From the NCBI RefSeq assembly GCF_021869535.1, contig NW_026262659.1, forward strand, positions 1,178,001 to 1,242,000: 64,000 nucleotides of DNA. The letters are read 5' to 3'. Positions 12,326 through 27,300 of the stretch are shown here, piece by piece. The notes beneath the pieces were generated by a model. That model was not told the DNA's origin. It made no database searches and worked only from the letters and a program-made list of their open reading frames with translations. How positions within the stretch are numbered: position 1 is the first letter of the stretch; every line of letters starts with the position of its first letter. The position numbers and the translations under genes are program-made. Source of the DNA: Mytilus californianus (lineage: Eukaryota > Mollusca > Bivalvia > Mytilida > Mytilidae).

Positions 12326-15300
12326 GTAAGTACACATAATCAATTTCGACTCGTATACACTGTCAATGCTTTGGTTACGGTTATTGTAGTGATATAGTGT
12401 TATGTTTCCTGTATGAATTTAAAATTTGTAATTTGTATTAGAAAAAAACATATCGACGTGACAAAACTAATCTAATGACAGATGAATTTATGTGCCCCGG
12501 AAGGGTCAGTGGTTTATGCACCACTTATGCCACGTGTCATATTACTTTTTGTTTATAAGGAAATATTTTCAATTAAAAGGAGGGGCTACAACTCATTTTA
12601 CATCGTTTCTTAGATCTTTAGATACCAAATATATCTGTCTGTTCTGTAATTTTACCGATTGTGTCCCATTACCGAGGAGGTATGATAAAAGCCAGTATTT
12701 GACTCCTGAAATTAGGTTAAGTTTTTCACAAAAATTACAACTTTATCTCTGCTGTAAATGTTGAATAATGATAGAAATGTCACTTTCTTTGAAATCCAAG
12801 ACTTTTCCCAAATACAAAAGAAAATTAAACAAACCGAGAATTATAGAACCCATAAGTTGGGGTCAATTGAAATTACCACCAATGGAAAGAAAAAAAAACA
12901 ATAGGTAGGAAGAGACGTCCCTTTTATTATAAATCGTGGAATATGTATATTACCATTTGCGTTTGTAAATCAAGGTATAATAAGATTATCGGTCACAATC
13001 GATATTTGATTTAGTAAGAATGGGTCAAGAAGGATGAATTTGGTTGTCATCTAAATACAATCTAGAATATTAAAATCATCTAAATACCGTACGGCCTTCA
13101 ACATTGAGTAAAACGCATATAGTATAGTTAGTTATAAAAGGTCCAGACCTGACAACAAAAATCCACAGCAAAATCAACAGTCTGTTGTATGATGAAACAA
13201 TTAACGGTAAACCGAAACGAAATATGACAGATAGCAACCGACTACTTCCATATACTTCTGAATTGGGACCGGCGCATACAGAATACGCCGGGGTTTATAA
13301 AACAAGCAATATCTCAGTCCTCCTTACCTAGGACAGTGGTGTAACATTACAACTAAAGATCACACTGTAAAAAACAGTTGAAAGGGCTTTACTCATCAGA
13401 TCGGCACAAAACAGTTAACGAACCTTGAAAGCAAAAGAAAATATCTGTAATAAGTGAGACCCAGACAGTTTACAGCCTAGACAAAGTATTTCGCGGTAAA
13501 ACATCCTTAGTATTTCGAACAATTCAAAGGTTTAAAAACAGTTAAATTATACTTATGACCATATCAATGAAAACACCATTTCATCACATACGAAACATTA
13601 ATAACAGTGTGTGATAGTGTATTATCAAGGTTAAAGAACATCAATCTTTCGTACCTAGCATTGTAATATTTGTCCTCTACATGTGTTTTTTCCTTGAATC
13701 AACATAACGTTTCCTGGGCATCTTCTTGAGCCTTTCTTTTTCTCTCCTTTATGTGTTCCCTGGTTTTTTTTTTTTTGTTTCTTCTCTTTCCTTTACATTA
13801 CCAACTCTATATGGTAAGACATCCTTCGGATCTATGAATTTTCTATTTGCTACCTCCATGCTTCTATATTTATTTTGCGAGCACTTGTGATCCTTTATAA
13901 GATGTTTTTTTTAATATTTGTAACTTCCTTCTAGACAAGTCACAAGTTTGACATATATATAACATAATTATTTCCAAAATGAGTCTTGTATTTGTTAAAT
14001 GACTGAAAAAAACTGTATTTTTCCACGTTCTTTAACATTGCAATAAGTATCAATAGCAGGCCATAGGTCTCTTAAGTGAGCATTCTGAAATCATTTATAT
14101 TCGTTATCACAAACATGTAATGTAACTGAAAATATACAATTAATAAACATATTACTTTGTCTACTTTTAATGAATCTATTCACAGATATTAATTTTAACC
14201 TGTGACTTCATTCTGCAAAAATCTACAGTAACGAGAAAATATTCATTATTCCTATATATACTATATACAAACACAAAAATTATGTATATACATACTTTCT
14301 AACAATACCATTTATGATGATGTGTGGGTCCTTTCACAACATCACAAACAGCAATGTAGACAAGTAATAAAAAGTCAATTAGCGAAACAATAAAATAATT
14401 ACAGTGTTAAAATTTGCCTTGGTTTGATAACACGACCAAAGCACGGTGTCACTGGTGGAGGTAACGTTTGTACATATTCTTGTGCTGTGAAGGTTTGCTC
14501 TTTGTACAGTTGGTGTATGGGAAGCTTTCTATGGTTTCAAGTGATCTACATGTACAACTAATTGTTTAGTACTTGTATCTTTTTTGTATTCTGTGCGTCA
14601 AATCAGTAATTTTCTTTATATCTGTGTATGGACCAGTCCAGCCTAATCCAAGCTTCTTATTTGCTTCTGGAGGATACCATCATCTCCAAACAAATGAATT
14701 TTCTTTACAACGTCTGAATTTCAAATTTTTATCATAATTTTCCTTTTGTCTATTGGCACTTAACCAGATTGTGTTTGTGCTAACTGAGATGCATTTCTAG
14801 GAGCTTCGTGGACCCAATCATTCAATTGGACAAGGTATACACAGCTACTTTTCCATAGGTACTATTTAAGTACTACAGATTTTTGGCTAAACCGTTAAAT
14901 TTTCAGCATTTTGAAGGTTTGTCTATTTCAAATCTCTTAAAATCATGATTTTCAAACATGGAATATTGTGATTACTGTTGGTATTATTTCTGTACCAAAA
15001 ATTTGTAGTACAAATCAAGTACTGTTAAAGACAGGTACCTAAATATTACAATAAGTTTAAGGTAAAGAAATAGTACTTCATGTAAATATTAAAAGTAAAT
15101 TTCCAGTACTACAGATTTTTAGTACAGAAATAGTACCTATGCAAAAGTAGCAGTGTACTTTTATATCCTTGTGGTAAGCCAAACATAACATCAATTGGAC
15201 ATCTTAATTCATGTCCGAACATCAAAAGATTTGGAGAACATTTTGTGCTTGCATGTTGAGTGGCTCTTTATGCTATATTCATGAATGGAATGTGATCGTT

Positions 15301-18300
15301 CCAATCGTTTCTATGCTCATTAACAAATAAACGTAAATTGGTATGATTGAATTACAGATGATCATTACACTTAGCTGGTCAAATTGATTCTCGAATTCGA
15401 TCTAAATAACAAAAAGAGAGCTCATTAATTCAATTAACTATTTTTTTGTTTCACGATGCAAGTAATTGTTTACTTCTCACTTTTTTGAATTTACCTTGGA
15501 GTTCGGAATTTTTGTTCATAAAACTAAAGTTGATAAATTCAATCAACTGGTTTACGTGTTTCTTATGATCAATATTTGCAACAATATAAACATGGCTTTG
15601 TTTACAAATCCGACGAAAACATCCATACTAAAATAAACCTTTGTTTTTTTCGTAATGATCATGTTCACGTGTCAGCATGGTAACGATTGTAATGAAAACT
15701 GGTAATTGTTAGTCAACACAAGCAACAACTGATTTTCGTTCTGTTTCGTATTAAACAGTTATGTTATTATTGAATAAATTTATATGTTATAAAAAGCTAT
15801 GAATATTTCTTCGTGACCGACACCCTCTCAAAAGAACAAATAAAGGCAACAGTAGTATACCGCTGTTCAAAAGCCATAAATCGATTAAGAGAAAACAAAT
15901 CCGGGTTATTTAAAGACGGGATATTCTGACTCTTATCCCAAAGAACGATAAAGATAGAACGTTCTTGTCGAACTGACGTCCTCTTTCTCATTGTTTACAA
16001 ATCTTATCCAAAGTTATTGCGAAAAGAATAAAACTATTTCTTCCAAAACATATAGACCCGAATCGGACAGGATATGTGGCTGGTACATTGTAGATACATT
16101 GGTAAAAATGTACGACTCATTGCTGATATTATATTGTTCACTACATGAAGGAAAGTGATCTTGACTTTATGATCAAATATATCTAGTCTTGTAATTAATA
16201 ATGAATTTAGCTCAAATCAATTCAAAATTGAGAGAGAGAGGTGTTCGACAAAGGTGTCCTTTATCTCTTTTTTTTTTTAATTTACTTTGGCCGTTGAACT
16301 GCTGGCAATAAGTATTCGTAAGAACAATGAGATATCTAGCTTACAAAATTGGGCATACTGAAAAAAAATTTCACAATTGGCTGATGATACTACTTGTTTT
16401 CTGAAAAATGTATTTTTTGTGTAGGTTTTATTGAATTCCTTTTACCATGTTAACTGTTTTGAGAAGTGTTCTGGGTTAAAATAGAGTTTTTTTCTAAAAC
16501 CGAAGCAACATGGATTGTAAGAAATAAATCTAAGAAAGATGGTTCCCTTTCCATCAAATGGACTGATGACTTTAAAACCCTAGATTTGAAATTTAATGCT
16601 TATGAAGAAATAATTAGTCTAATTTAGATGCATGCATAGAAAAAATGAAATCAATTATTATAATGCGGAAGATCAGAAATTTTTCTTGATCGATAAAATT
16701 GTAACTCTCAAATCATTTGCAATATCTAGGCTAACTTATGTTATCTCATCTACACATGGAGAAACATCTTCTGTAACTCAAATACAACGTGATATTTACA
16801 GTTTTTTTATTGAATGGTGGTACTCCGAATGTTAAATTGGAAGTTATTCAATAGTCTCCTAGCAAGGTGGAACTGAAAGCCCCAAAATTTGAATTACATA
16901 CTGTTGTTATCCCTTCGTATTATGTGAATGAAACGATTTCTGTCAGAACATTACTCCAAAAGGAAACATGTTTCCAAAGCATTCTACCCTCTATTTTATT
17001 TACAGAATTTATTTATGAGCAGATGTGAATTTGAGTTTTTAAATTAAAAAGCACCTTTTTTTTATATAAAGATATTGGTATGTGCTTGGAAACGTTTCAA
17101 GGGAATTTCAACCTATTAGATGCCTTTCTTGTGAAAAAAGAATTTATTTGGTTAAACCCTTTTATCAAAGTTGATAATAGGTGTATTTTTATTTACAGAT
17201 ATTGATACATGAAAGGCATAAGGTTCATCAATGATATTGTAGTTGACAATGGCAAATGTTGGTCACATGACGCTATTAACCTAAAATAAAACATAAATGT
17301 CACTTTTATAGCAATCTATCTACTTAGTATTAAACTTGCTATACCACGTGACTGAAAAGAGTTGTTAATACAACAACATATGTCATTTGGATTCGTTTTT
17401 GAGCATGAGAATATAAAGATTGCGATCAGTAAATTTTTTGCAAAAGATGTTTATTTATTTTTTATCGATCAGGGACATATTTCTCTTATTTCACAACAAA
17501 GGTGGGAAGAAAGTTTTTGCATAGAAATTAGTGATGAAAATGAAAAAGATATTTATTCACTGGCTTTTAAATGTACAATAGAGAAAGCAAACTACAAGCT
17601 TTCCAATACAACATTTTACTCAGAATAGTCTCTCTTAATTATCTTCTTGAAAAACATAGATTTTCAGATACCAATGAATGTGCCAGTTGTAAAGAGATAG
17701 AAAATAAAGAGCATAAATTTTGTGAATGTACAGAAATAAAAAACAATTTTGGAGACAATTTTTTTTTTGGAATAATAATGTTTTTGAATGATGACAGTGC
17801 AATGTTTGGCGTTTTGAATTGTAATAACTTAGTTTTAAATTATTATATGCTACAGGCAAAGTATTAAATTAGCTATGTAAATATCACACAATTCGACAGA
17901 CTGTTAATATCCGTGCAAGCTTTCCTTAAGTTTTTGAAAAGACGTTTGGAAATTTTCGAATATTTATATCTTCACCTGCAGAGAATATTTTGAACGTCCA
18001 GTCAGAATGTTAAAAAACGAGTTAATTAAGCCAACAAGCATCGCTCGTTCACGCCAACATACTACGTTTTATCACCTTACTGCATTGATTAAGTCATGAT
18101 CAGTAAATGATGTTCTGTCGCGATGATGTAGTAGTTGTTCTTAATATATAAAATCCTGATTTGAATGAATTAATTGAGTTATTAATCGCGTTCATTCATA
18201 ATTGAATGCTGAATAACTGGGTCGTAAAAGTGCCGTTTATCGGCAATCAGTCATATTGATCGTTATTATCGAAATTTTTGAATATTTACGATGGACGCAT

Positions 18301-21300
18301 TTTCTCAAACGATAAATTGATTGCCGCGGAAGTTGGTGACCAATCCAGTTTTTCATAATGAACGGAATTGTTCGTTATGATTGACAATTTAACTTATGAA
18401 ATACAAGGTTGATTGCATTGACAGGTGAGGTTCAGTCGTGATCATTGCTCTACAATAGTTGACAATGTTTTTTGAAATCATATTTATTCGAAAAAAATCG
18501 TCATGATTGAGAATTTCAAATATGTAATTTTTGAAAGCTTGATTATTTGAATAAATTTTTATTGATCGAAGCAGTCAATTCTATCGAAGATTTGTAATAA
18601 ATAGTTGTGATAATTTTGAATCAATTAATCGTCTAGCTTTAAACAAGTACTACTCTTCCCAATTGACGAATACATAATACTAGGGAAATAATATAAATTG
18701 ATAGTCGAATATTGTACTTTAAAGAACATTTTAACACCTTTATACTGTCAAGACACAACCAGCTATATCTATTTGTATTTCGATGTTGTAAACTATCACA
18801 ACTTTAATGCAATACAGCTAAACACGAGACTAATGTTTATTATGTTTTTGATTGGAGTTCCAAGAACTTTATCTGTAATTCATATAATATATACTTTTCT
18901 GTACTCAACATTTGCTGCTGTTTTCGGTCTAAGTCATGGTTTTTCGGTTGATTAACGTATAACTTTTATTTCATGTGTAACATATTTACTATGGTATCGT
19001 ATTACCTGACAATAATTTCTTTTAAAATTATTTGATATGAGTAGCAATAACCAAATGGTTTTTGTACAGCAACCACACTTCACCCGTTATGAATTCACTA
19101 TCCGATTAATGGTTTTGTTTTTAACAGAATGTGTTAACGGATATGAATCGGTAGATGGTGGTTCTTGCGTGTCTTGCCCGACAGGATTGTGGGGAGAACA
19201 GTGTGCAAACAGATGCAGTTGTACACAACCCCAAATGTAAGTATATTGATTAATTGTCACTTTATTACTTCACCCGTTTCTAAAAGATTTGTATTCTATC
19301 TATTACTGGTCATTTAAATTATTTTCTGACCGAATGGTGTTTGAATGGTCTATTATGGTGTATTGTTTTGTCTCTGTTAGTTTTTTCTTTTAATTTATTT
19401 TGCTCTCATTCAATTCATCAATTTGTGTCATGAAGACTTACACAGCTATTGACATACGACCTTATACAGGTTTGCACATTTAAAGTTCCTATTCTTTATT
19501 GGTTCATTATTCTAAATGTTATTCTAATAACATTAACGGTACCAATTTTTCTTCACCAGATGCGCATTTCGACAATAAATGTCTCTTCAGTGATGTTCGA
19601 GGCCAAAATATATGAAAATCCAAAGCTTATTTAAAAGATGAAGAGCTATAATCCAAAAAAGGTCAAAAAAGGTAAACATTCCGATGTAATTAATGCTGAA
19701 ACCGAAATTAATAATTAAGAACATGCAGCGATTTCTACATTATCTGATCTTGATACAAAATGTATATTCCTAGCGATCACAGAGATTAAAGTTTTTTACT
19801 TTGTGTTTTTAATGGAGCTATTATGAAAAGATGGTATATAAGTATTTTATTGGCAATCGTTCATTGTGTTCCTGCTAAATGTAGTCATATTTTATCGCAA
19901 TGCTTCACTTTGTTCAATTTTATTGTATGCGATATGATACAATGAATAACAACTTGAATAAGAAATGGTTTGTTGTACTAAATTCTTCCGTACATACATC
20001 GATTTGTTTTTGCAGTTTGGCTGTGCAGTACCTGTAGAATTCGTATAGAAAACGGGATATCACATTCTATGTTTTTCGGCATTGTTGTTTATAAAGCCTA
20101 CATATTTAAATATGGTTAACTCAATGATCCTTTGAATAACTTATTCTTAAAGTATATCAATTTTACAAGGTAGTAAGATTTTTAAATATTTTTTTGATGA
20201 GTCCTGATTGTTAGTTTTATCTGAGAGAACATGAATTATGTAGAAGTTGTTATTGGCTTTGAACGATCAGTAAATGCGAATACACGTAGATCGGTATTTT
20301 GTGTCTTTTGTCTTTATTTTGGTTGTGTTTTGTGCCTCGTGCTGATCTAAATAGTCAAGTCATTTCGTAATGATTTCTTCAGTATGTTTTATAATGTGAT
20401 TTTAAACCACTCTCCCAAATCCGGAGTGAAGTTGAGCAACCAAACCTGTTGAACGTCGTCTCAAGGCAGGAGCCACAGCCTCGATGTAGAGGTCAAGTGA
20501 CATTGTATATGGTCGCCTTAATTTCAGCTCATATGAAATAAGTTTGTATTGTAAAACGGAGCAAGTTAAACTAAATTGGTGTGAACTTGAACTTTAAAAG
20601 TATCAGTTAGATATATACAGATATCAGTGTGGACAACATTAAAAAATGCAGGATAATATGGCACCATATGTTCACTATTCAATGTGTGGTGTAAATGGCG
20701 GAAGTCAATATGTAGGACACACTAATGACAAGCTGTTGTATGAACATACTGTACGTAATGAACATTTGAGACCTCAATCATTAAGAAAGAAACAATCATA
20801 TGATGAAAATAATCACAGCTCAGTGGGTACACAATCACAAAATAACGAACATAAGAAATAAAAACAAAGTGGTAGTAACAACATGTCGAGTCCACTTTAT
20901 GATAACACCCCTACCAACAGAATAGAAACACTGTTACTTCAGTTTTCATCGAATATAAATAATGTTAGTCAACAACTTGAAAGAAGAATTGATGAAAAGT
21001 AAAATCACAAAAATACTGATCTCCGAGGAAAATTCAAAACGGAAAGTCCCTAATCAAATGGCAAAATCAAATGATAAAACACATCAAAAGAATGGACAAC
21101 TGTCATATTCCTGACTTGGTAAAGGCATTTTCAAATGTAGAAAATGGTGGATTGGACCTGGATTTATAGCGCTAAACCTCTCACTTGTATGACAGTTGCA
21201 TCAAATTCGACGAATTTTGAGGAGAGGGTTTCTCAACAGTTATCAGAGAAAATATTTGTAATCATTGAAATATTGCCAGCTAGAACAGGGGATTTAGGGA

Positions 21301-24300
21301 AATCATTGGCATCGGTAAACAGCTCAAAGGGTGAAAAGTTGAATATTAACTGCAAGAATAGATTTGTAATAAAAAACTGACAATCTGAAGAAAATGAAAA
21401 CAAAAAAGTCCAAGTCCTTTTTAAAGATGGTCTCGCCCTATCAAATATTCATCTTAAATCTGTTGAAAGAAAAGAAACTTATGGTAAATCGACAGAATTA
21501 GTCCTCAGAGAATGAAAACTTTGAACATCAACAACAAATTTTTAAACATAAGACAAATCTTAAAGAAAAACAGTGCAAAATATAAGAAGGTATATGGAGA
21601 ACATGATCTACCGATGGAAACACGTAATTTCCAAGCCACAGTTAGAACTTAAAGAAATCAGAAGTCAAAATAATTATTTGTTTGCCGGTAGTCGTTTAGT
21701 GAAAAAACAATAGGACATTTTGCCGCTTGGTGTATGGAATTGTAGGAGGTGGTCTCTCAAGGATAATAACAAAGCAAAATTTTGAAAATATGCGCTTGAA
21801 TATTCTGAGTGTGATATTTTGGCATTAACTGAAACTTGTTGGACGTGGTGATGAAAGATTAAATATTCCTGGCTATACCTCCTTCGGTCAAAATAGAAAA
21901 CACTTTCATAAAAATGCTACCCAGGGATATGCGGGGCTTGAAGTTCTTGAGAAAAACACATCTTATAATCATTAAATGTACAACTATTATATATTGATTG
22001 ATGTTTGCGTAACGTCCAGTTACAATTATCAAGCATGTTCAGTTCGCCTAAAACATCACATCAAACATTTGGTTCGTAAGTCAATTTAGTTCGGTGTTTA
22101 GGTCGACAAAAACAATGGGTTGAACATTTAACTGACACTAAACACAGAGGAATGCAGACCTGTTTGGAAAACAAAATAGAATTTGACCTGCAGCTAGTCT
22201 CGTATATAGGCTCAGATTTTATATGCATTTATTTTTGGGATTCATTTACTTGCAACCTGCACCATATCCCCTAAACACATTTGTATAACAATATATATTT
22301 AAGTTCCATATTATTATTTTGAGCTTTTTTCTATGTGAACCAACTTTTTGCACCAGTGACAAATATTACAATTTTAACGGTATGGGTTTTACTCATTTTT
22401 GGAGGCGTAACGGTGACCTATAGTTGTTAACGTCTATAGTAGAGAGATGTCTCATTGGCAATCATACTACATTTTCTTATTTGCATATTGAACAGATTTT
22501 AAAGTAAATTAACTTTCAACAAGTCTACACTGTTTACGGAATCAATTTCCACATTTACACGATCGATGTTCTTATTAAATAAAAACATATTTTTTTAAAA
22601 CAAATACTGTTTTATAAGTCGGTAATTGTAAAAGTATTTTGTCAACCTAAAAGATAAGATAGAAAGATTGGAATGATGTAAACAATGAAAACTGTCTGTT
22701 CCTTTTACAGTTGTCCTCTATTGATAATTAAATAACGTATACAAAATAAGACACAGAGAATAGGTAAATATACGGGAATACATAAATGTGACGCACACAA
22801 AAAAAGACAAATAAAGCATCAACAGAAATTTTAATAATAATTTTACCATCAGAAAGAGTAACAGATTGCTAAATTTGTTTTCATTCGTTCATTTCTATTT
22901 GACTTTTACTATCTGTCAAAATCCCAAGACATGCAATTAAGACCTTCTGGTTCATTTTCTCGTTTTATTTTAGAAATTATTGTGAAAGACAAAAATTACT
23001 TAGATGACGTTAGTTTTCATATCACTTATCAACAATCTTTCTTATCTAGAGCTACTGCATGTAGACAAATTCAAATTATGTTATTTATCTTTTAATTTTA
23101 TTTTTAACTGATTTACTTTTTTGCTGCATTTAAAAAATCTGGTTTTAATAATTATAAGTTAGTAAGTTTACATAAGTATTTGTCATTAATTCTTTTTAAT
23201 TGTGAATATTTTTTGGAGGTATATCATCTGACTAAAACCAATTACGTTTGGAACGGATTTACGATAGATAAACAGAAAAATTGAGAATGGAAATGGGAAA
23301 TGTGTCAAAGAGACAACAACCCGACTAAAGAGCAGAAAACAGCCCAAGGCCACCAATGGGTCTTCAACACAGCGAGAAAATCCCGCACCTGGAGGCGGGC
23401 TACAGCTGACCCCTAAACAAAAATGTGTACAAGGTCAGTGAAAATGGACGTCACACTAAACTCCGAAACATATAAATGACCTGAAATGAAAAAAAACATG
23501 CAAGACTAACAAAGGCCAGAGGCTCCTGACTTAAGACAGGCGCAAAAATGCGGCGGAGTAAAACATGTTTTGTGAGATCTCAACCCTCCCCTATACCTCT
23601 AGCCAATGTAAAATAAACAAACACACAGCAATATGCACAGTAAATATCGGTTTAAAATAAGTACGATTCCGTTGTATCAAGCACAATCCATCCCGTTAGC
23701 GGTTTAGTATCATACCATCATAAAATATATGAGAAGAACTTAACCCTAACCATGCCAACAACTGGTTTTAGAATAAATGCTTTTATTTCCGATGCAAAGA
23801 CCATATGAGTGAATCAATATTAATTCCAAAATATGCCATCTTTCATGACCTGACACCAGTATCGTAACTTTATCCCTTCTGAATAAGTCTCTTTAAAGGT
23901 TTGGTTAGCTTTTGAGGTGAATGACGACATTTTTGTGCTTTATATAGAATATTACCATAAAAGATTGGATGTGAAATACCTGAACGTATAAGATGTCTGC
24001 ATGTTGATTTAGATTTACGAATGATGTCCTTGTACTGATGATTAAATTTAGTAAATGTTTTGACTAGTTTGTGATATCGAAAACCCTGGTGTAATAATTT
24101 TTCAGTAATACAGAGATTTCTTTCGTTAAAATCAAATACGTTGTTATATACACGAGCGAATCGAACAAGTTGAGAGATATATAAACACAATAAGATGATG
24201 ACAAGGGAAGGGTTGCTTTTCTGCTTGAGTGATTTACCTTACAAAAAGGCGGACACTTTAAAGTTTAAAAGAACTTACTACCAGTTTAATTTTGTTAAAC

Positions 24301-27300
24301 GGGGGCGAGGCAAATTAGTTTGACGTAGCTTAACCATATTTTAAAATAACTTAAATGACCGCAAGGGAATCTATTTGACTGGTATTAAAATGATTTGAAA
24401 TGGATTAAAATGAATTGAAAAACGGTTTTAATTTTTTGTCAATCTTATTCAAATATCAGTAATCTTTTTTAAATAGGGATAATAACGTTTTGGCCGATCA
24501 ATCTAAATTCTGGTTACAAGTGTAGATAGGGAAGTTACGGGAATTATATCAATCAAAATTCTGTGATGATTATTGTTGCTGTACATTATTTGCAAGCAGA
24601 ATCGGGAATAGCGCTAGATTCGGAAATATGTTTTCAAACAAGTTCACGAATACCAAAATTTAGGACGAATCTGTGGAGATTTGAATTCAAGAGTTGGTCA
24701 AAACAGTGATTAAGATGAAGGCGTCGATGTAATACGACCACAAAATATAGTTGAGTTTTTGAAAACCATGGACATCAGGGTGATACATTTATCAATTTTC
24801 TATGTGATATAAATTTTGCAATGTTTAATGGCCGCTTCAACGACCACGAATTCACATATATTGCACCCGCGGGGCGTTCTGTCGTGGATTATATGTGTGT
24901 ACAATACGAGCTTATAGAATTTGTACATGATTTTATTGTTTTAATGATGTCTTAAAGTATAAATGAAATCAACTGCATGCCTGAAAAATCCTAGATCATT
25001 TACTGATACTATGTGATCTTACTATCGGATGCAAATATAATTCTAATACGACACATTATGATATTAACTAAGATGATCAAGGCAACAATTTAAAGTCTCA
25101 AATCTACCAAATGATTTTATGAATAGAGATGAAATAGTAACAAAAGTCAATAAAGTAATCATGAATATTGAAAATTCAATTCGAATTACTGAAAATGTTC
25201 AAACTGCGTATGATGAATTTCAAATGTTGATACTCGGGGAGCTTTTAATAACGAAATAGGTAAACGTAAGCATCTTTATATAAACCATATTGGATTGCTG
25301 ACTTAACGAATCATTGTAACAAGGTTAATGAAGCTGAAAAAGGATGATTAAAATGGCAAGGATAAAAAAAATAATACTGTTAAAAGGAAATACAAAACAG
25401 AATTGTGTGATGCCCAAAAACATTTATAATAAATAAATAAATCGTAAATATAAACGGAAATAGATGAACAATACCAACTTGAACTAAGTATCAGTTTTAC
25501 AAGTTGATAGCTTCAAATCGTTCAGCGAAGTTGCCAAGGTACAGAATCTACATTTACTGAATCCATCTCTTAGGCCCGAGAACACAGTTATTTCGTAGTG
25601 CATTTCTTTTAGACAAAAAACGCAAATTAAAAAATTCGCAACTGCTCTATTCAAAATAGATTTTTACAGCTTATATCAAATTGTAATTTTGTCCACCAAA
25701 TTAAAATTTGTATTTTTAATGTACTTAAACTGGAAAGGAAAGTTACAAATAGCATACTACATGAGTATAATATGGTCCTAGGCCATGTAAGACTTAAAAT
25801 AATTTAGTGTCAATTTAGGCCGTATCACATATTTACATATAAAAATACAAACAGAAGCTATAGTAAATAGAAATTTGTTTCTTTTTAGTCATTTCTACGC
25901 TAAGGTGACATGATACAAGAAGTCTGAGTGCAATAGGACTCTTGCATTCAACTTTTTTGCAGACAGTATAGTCTGATGGAAAGTTTTTTCACTTTTCAGT
26001 GGAAAACTTGCATCTAATTTTAGTCTCAACAGGCATATATTAGATCCACTTACTATCCTACAGAAGAAAAAAAATAGTGTTACATGAAAGGAAACAGGTA
26101 GAACAATCATTGTACAGTCCTTGGATGGTGTAAACTTCCCATGCACCATTACACCATTACATCATTCACCATACACCATTACACCATACACCCTGTGTCA
26201 TTACACCATACACGTTACACCTTTGCACCATACACCTTACACATTACACCATAATGCAATTTAATTTCAAAGAAAGCGTGCGACTACTAAAAAAACGAAG
26301 TTTGATCACAATATTGTAAATTAATGTATAAAATAAAAAATCAGTTCTTATCAATAGTTTGCATAGTTTTAAATGTCGTACACCATTCCCGATCGCACGT
26401 TACACCATTACACCATTTCCCTTACACCATACACCATAGCACCATACACCTTCTACCATTGCACCATATGCCATACACCATTACACCATACACGTTTTTT
26501 GGGAAGTTTATACCATCCAAGGGCTGTAAAGTGCTTTCTATACAGATTTAGTGAACTCTTTGTGATGGACTTCGACTTTATGTACATAGCTCCTAACATT
26601 TCACTTCCTTTAAACAGGCCGTTAGACCGGGACCATAAATAAACCCCATTTGGCACATTTCTTCTGTGATATTCTACTTTTCTCTAGATTCAGGGTTCAC
26701 AAATGATTATAGAAACTTGAATTAAGCATAGAAACACAAATATCAAAACATGAAAACCTGTCAGATAGAAAGCCAGCTTGCCCCTCAGGCATAAAAATGG
26801 AAATGGCTCCAAAATGCATATTTCAGCTATATAATGCTAAAATTGTACATTTTAAAAGATTTTCTATCAAATAAAGATGAAAGTCCTTTACTTTCATTCA
26901 GTTTTACAAGTTGATAGCTTCAAATCGTTCAGCGAAGTTGCCAAGGTACAGAATCAACATTTACTGAATCCATCTCTTAGGCCCGAGAACAATGTTATTT
27001 CGTTGTCTACATTTTTGTTGTTTTACTTTTTTCGCAGTGCATTTCTTTTTGACAAAAAACGCAAATTAAAAAAATCCTACCTTCTCTATCCAAAATAAGA
27101 TGTTTACAGTGTAGTGTACTACTGTGTCATCTGGCGTAAAACAGGAACGTATCGTGCCAACGTTATTCTCTGTATATATAAATGACTTAGCCAACCGTAT
27201 TAATAGTCTTGATTGAGGAGTGTCTTTAAGTGAAAGAACATTAAGCAGTTTGCTTGATGTTGATGCCATTACATTAATCGCACCGGACGAACAGCGTATG

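Noticed and set aside
12492..12764. 90-residue ORF just after exon 1
   Set aside because: No recognisable motif; lies within intron 1 and has no supporting splice or start context.
18698..18955. Hydrophobic 85-residue ORF as signal-peptide exon of the receptor
   Set aside because: No good phase-1 donor lies in the frame (only GTCTAA or GTTTTT), and the exon at 12269 joins exon 2 in phase with a proper donor.
20401..20520. GC-richer patch as possible tRNA or SINE head
   Set aside because: No A/B box pair or cloverleaf could be drawn.
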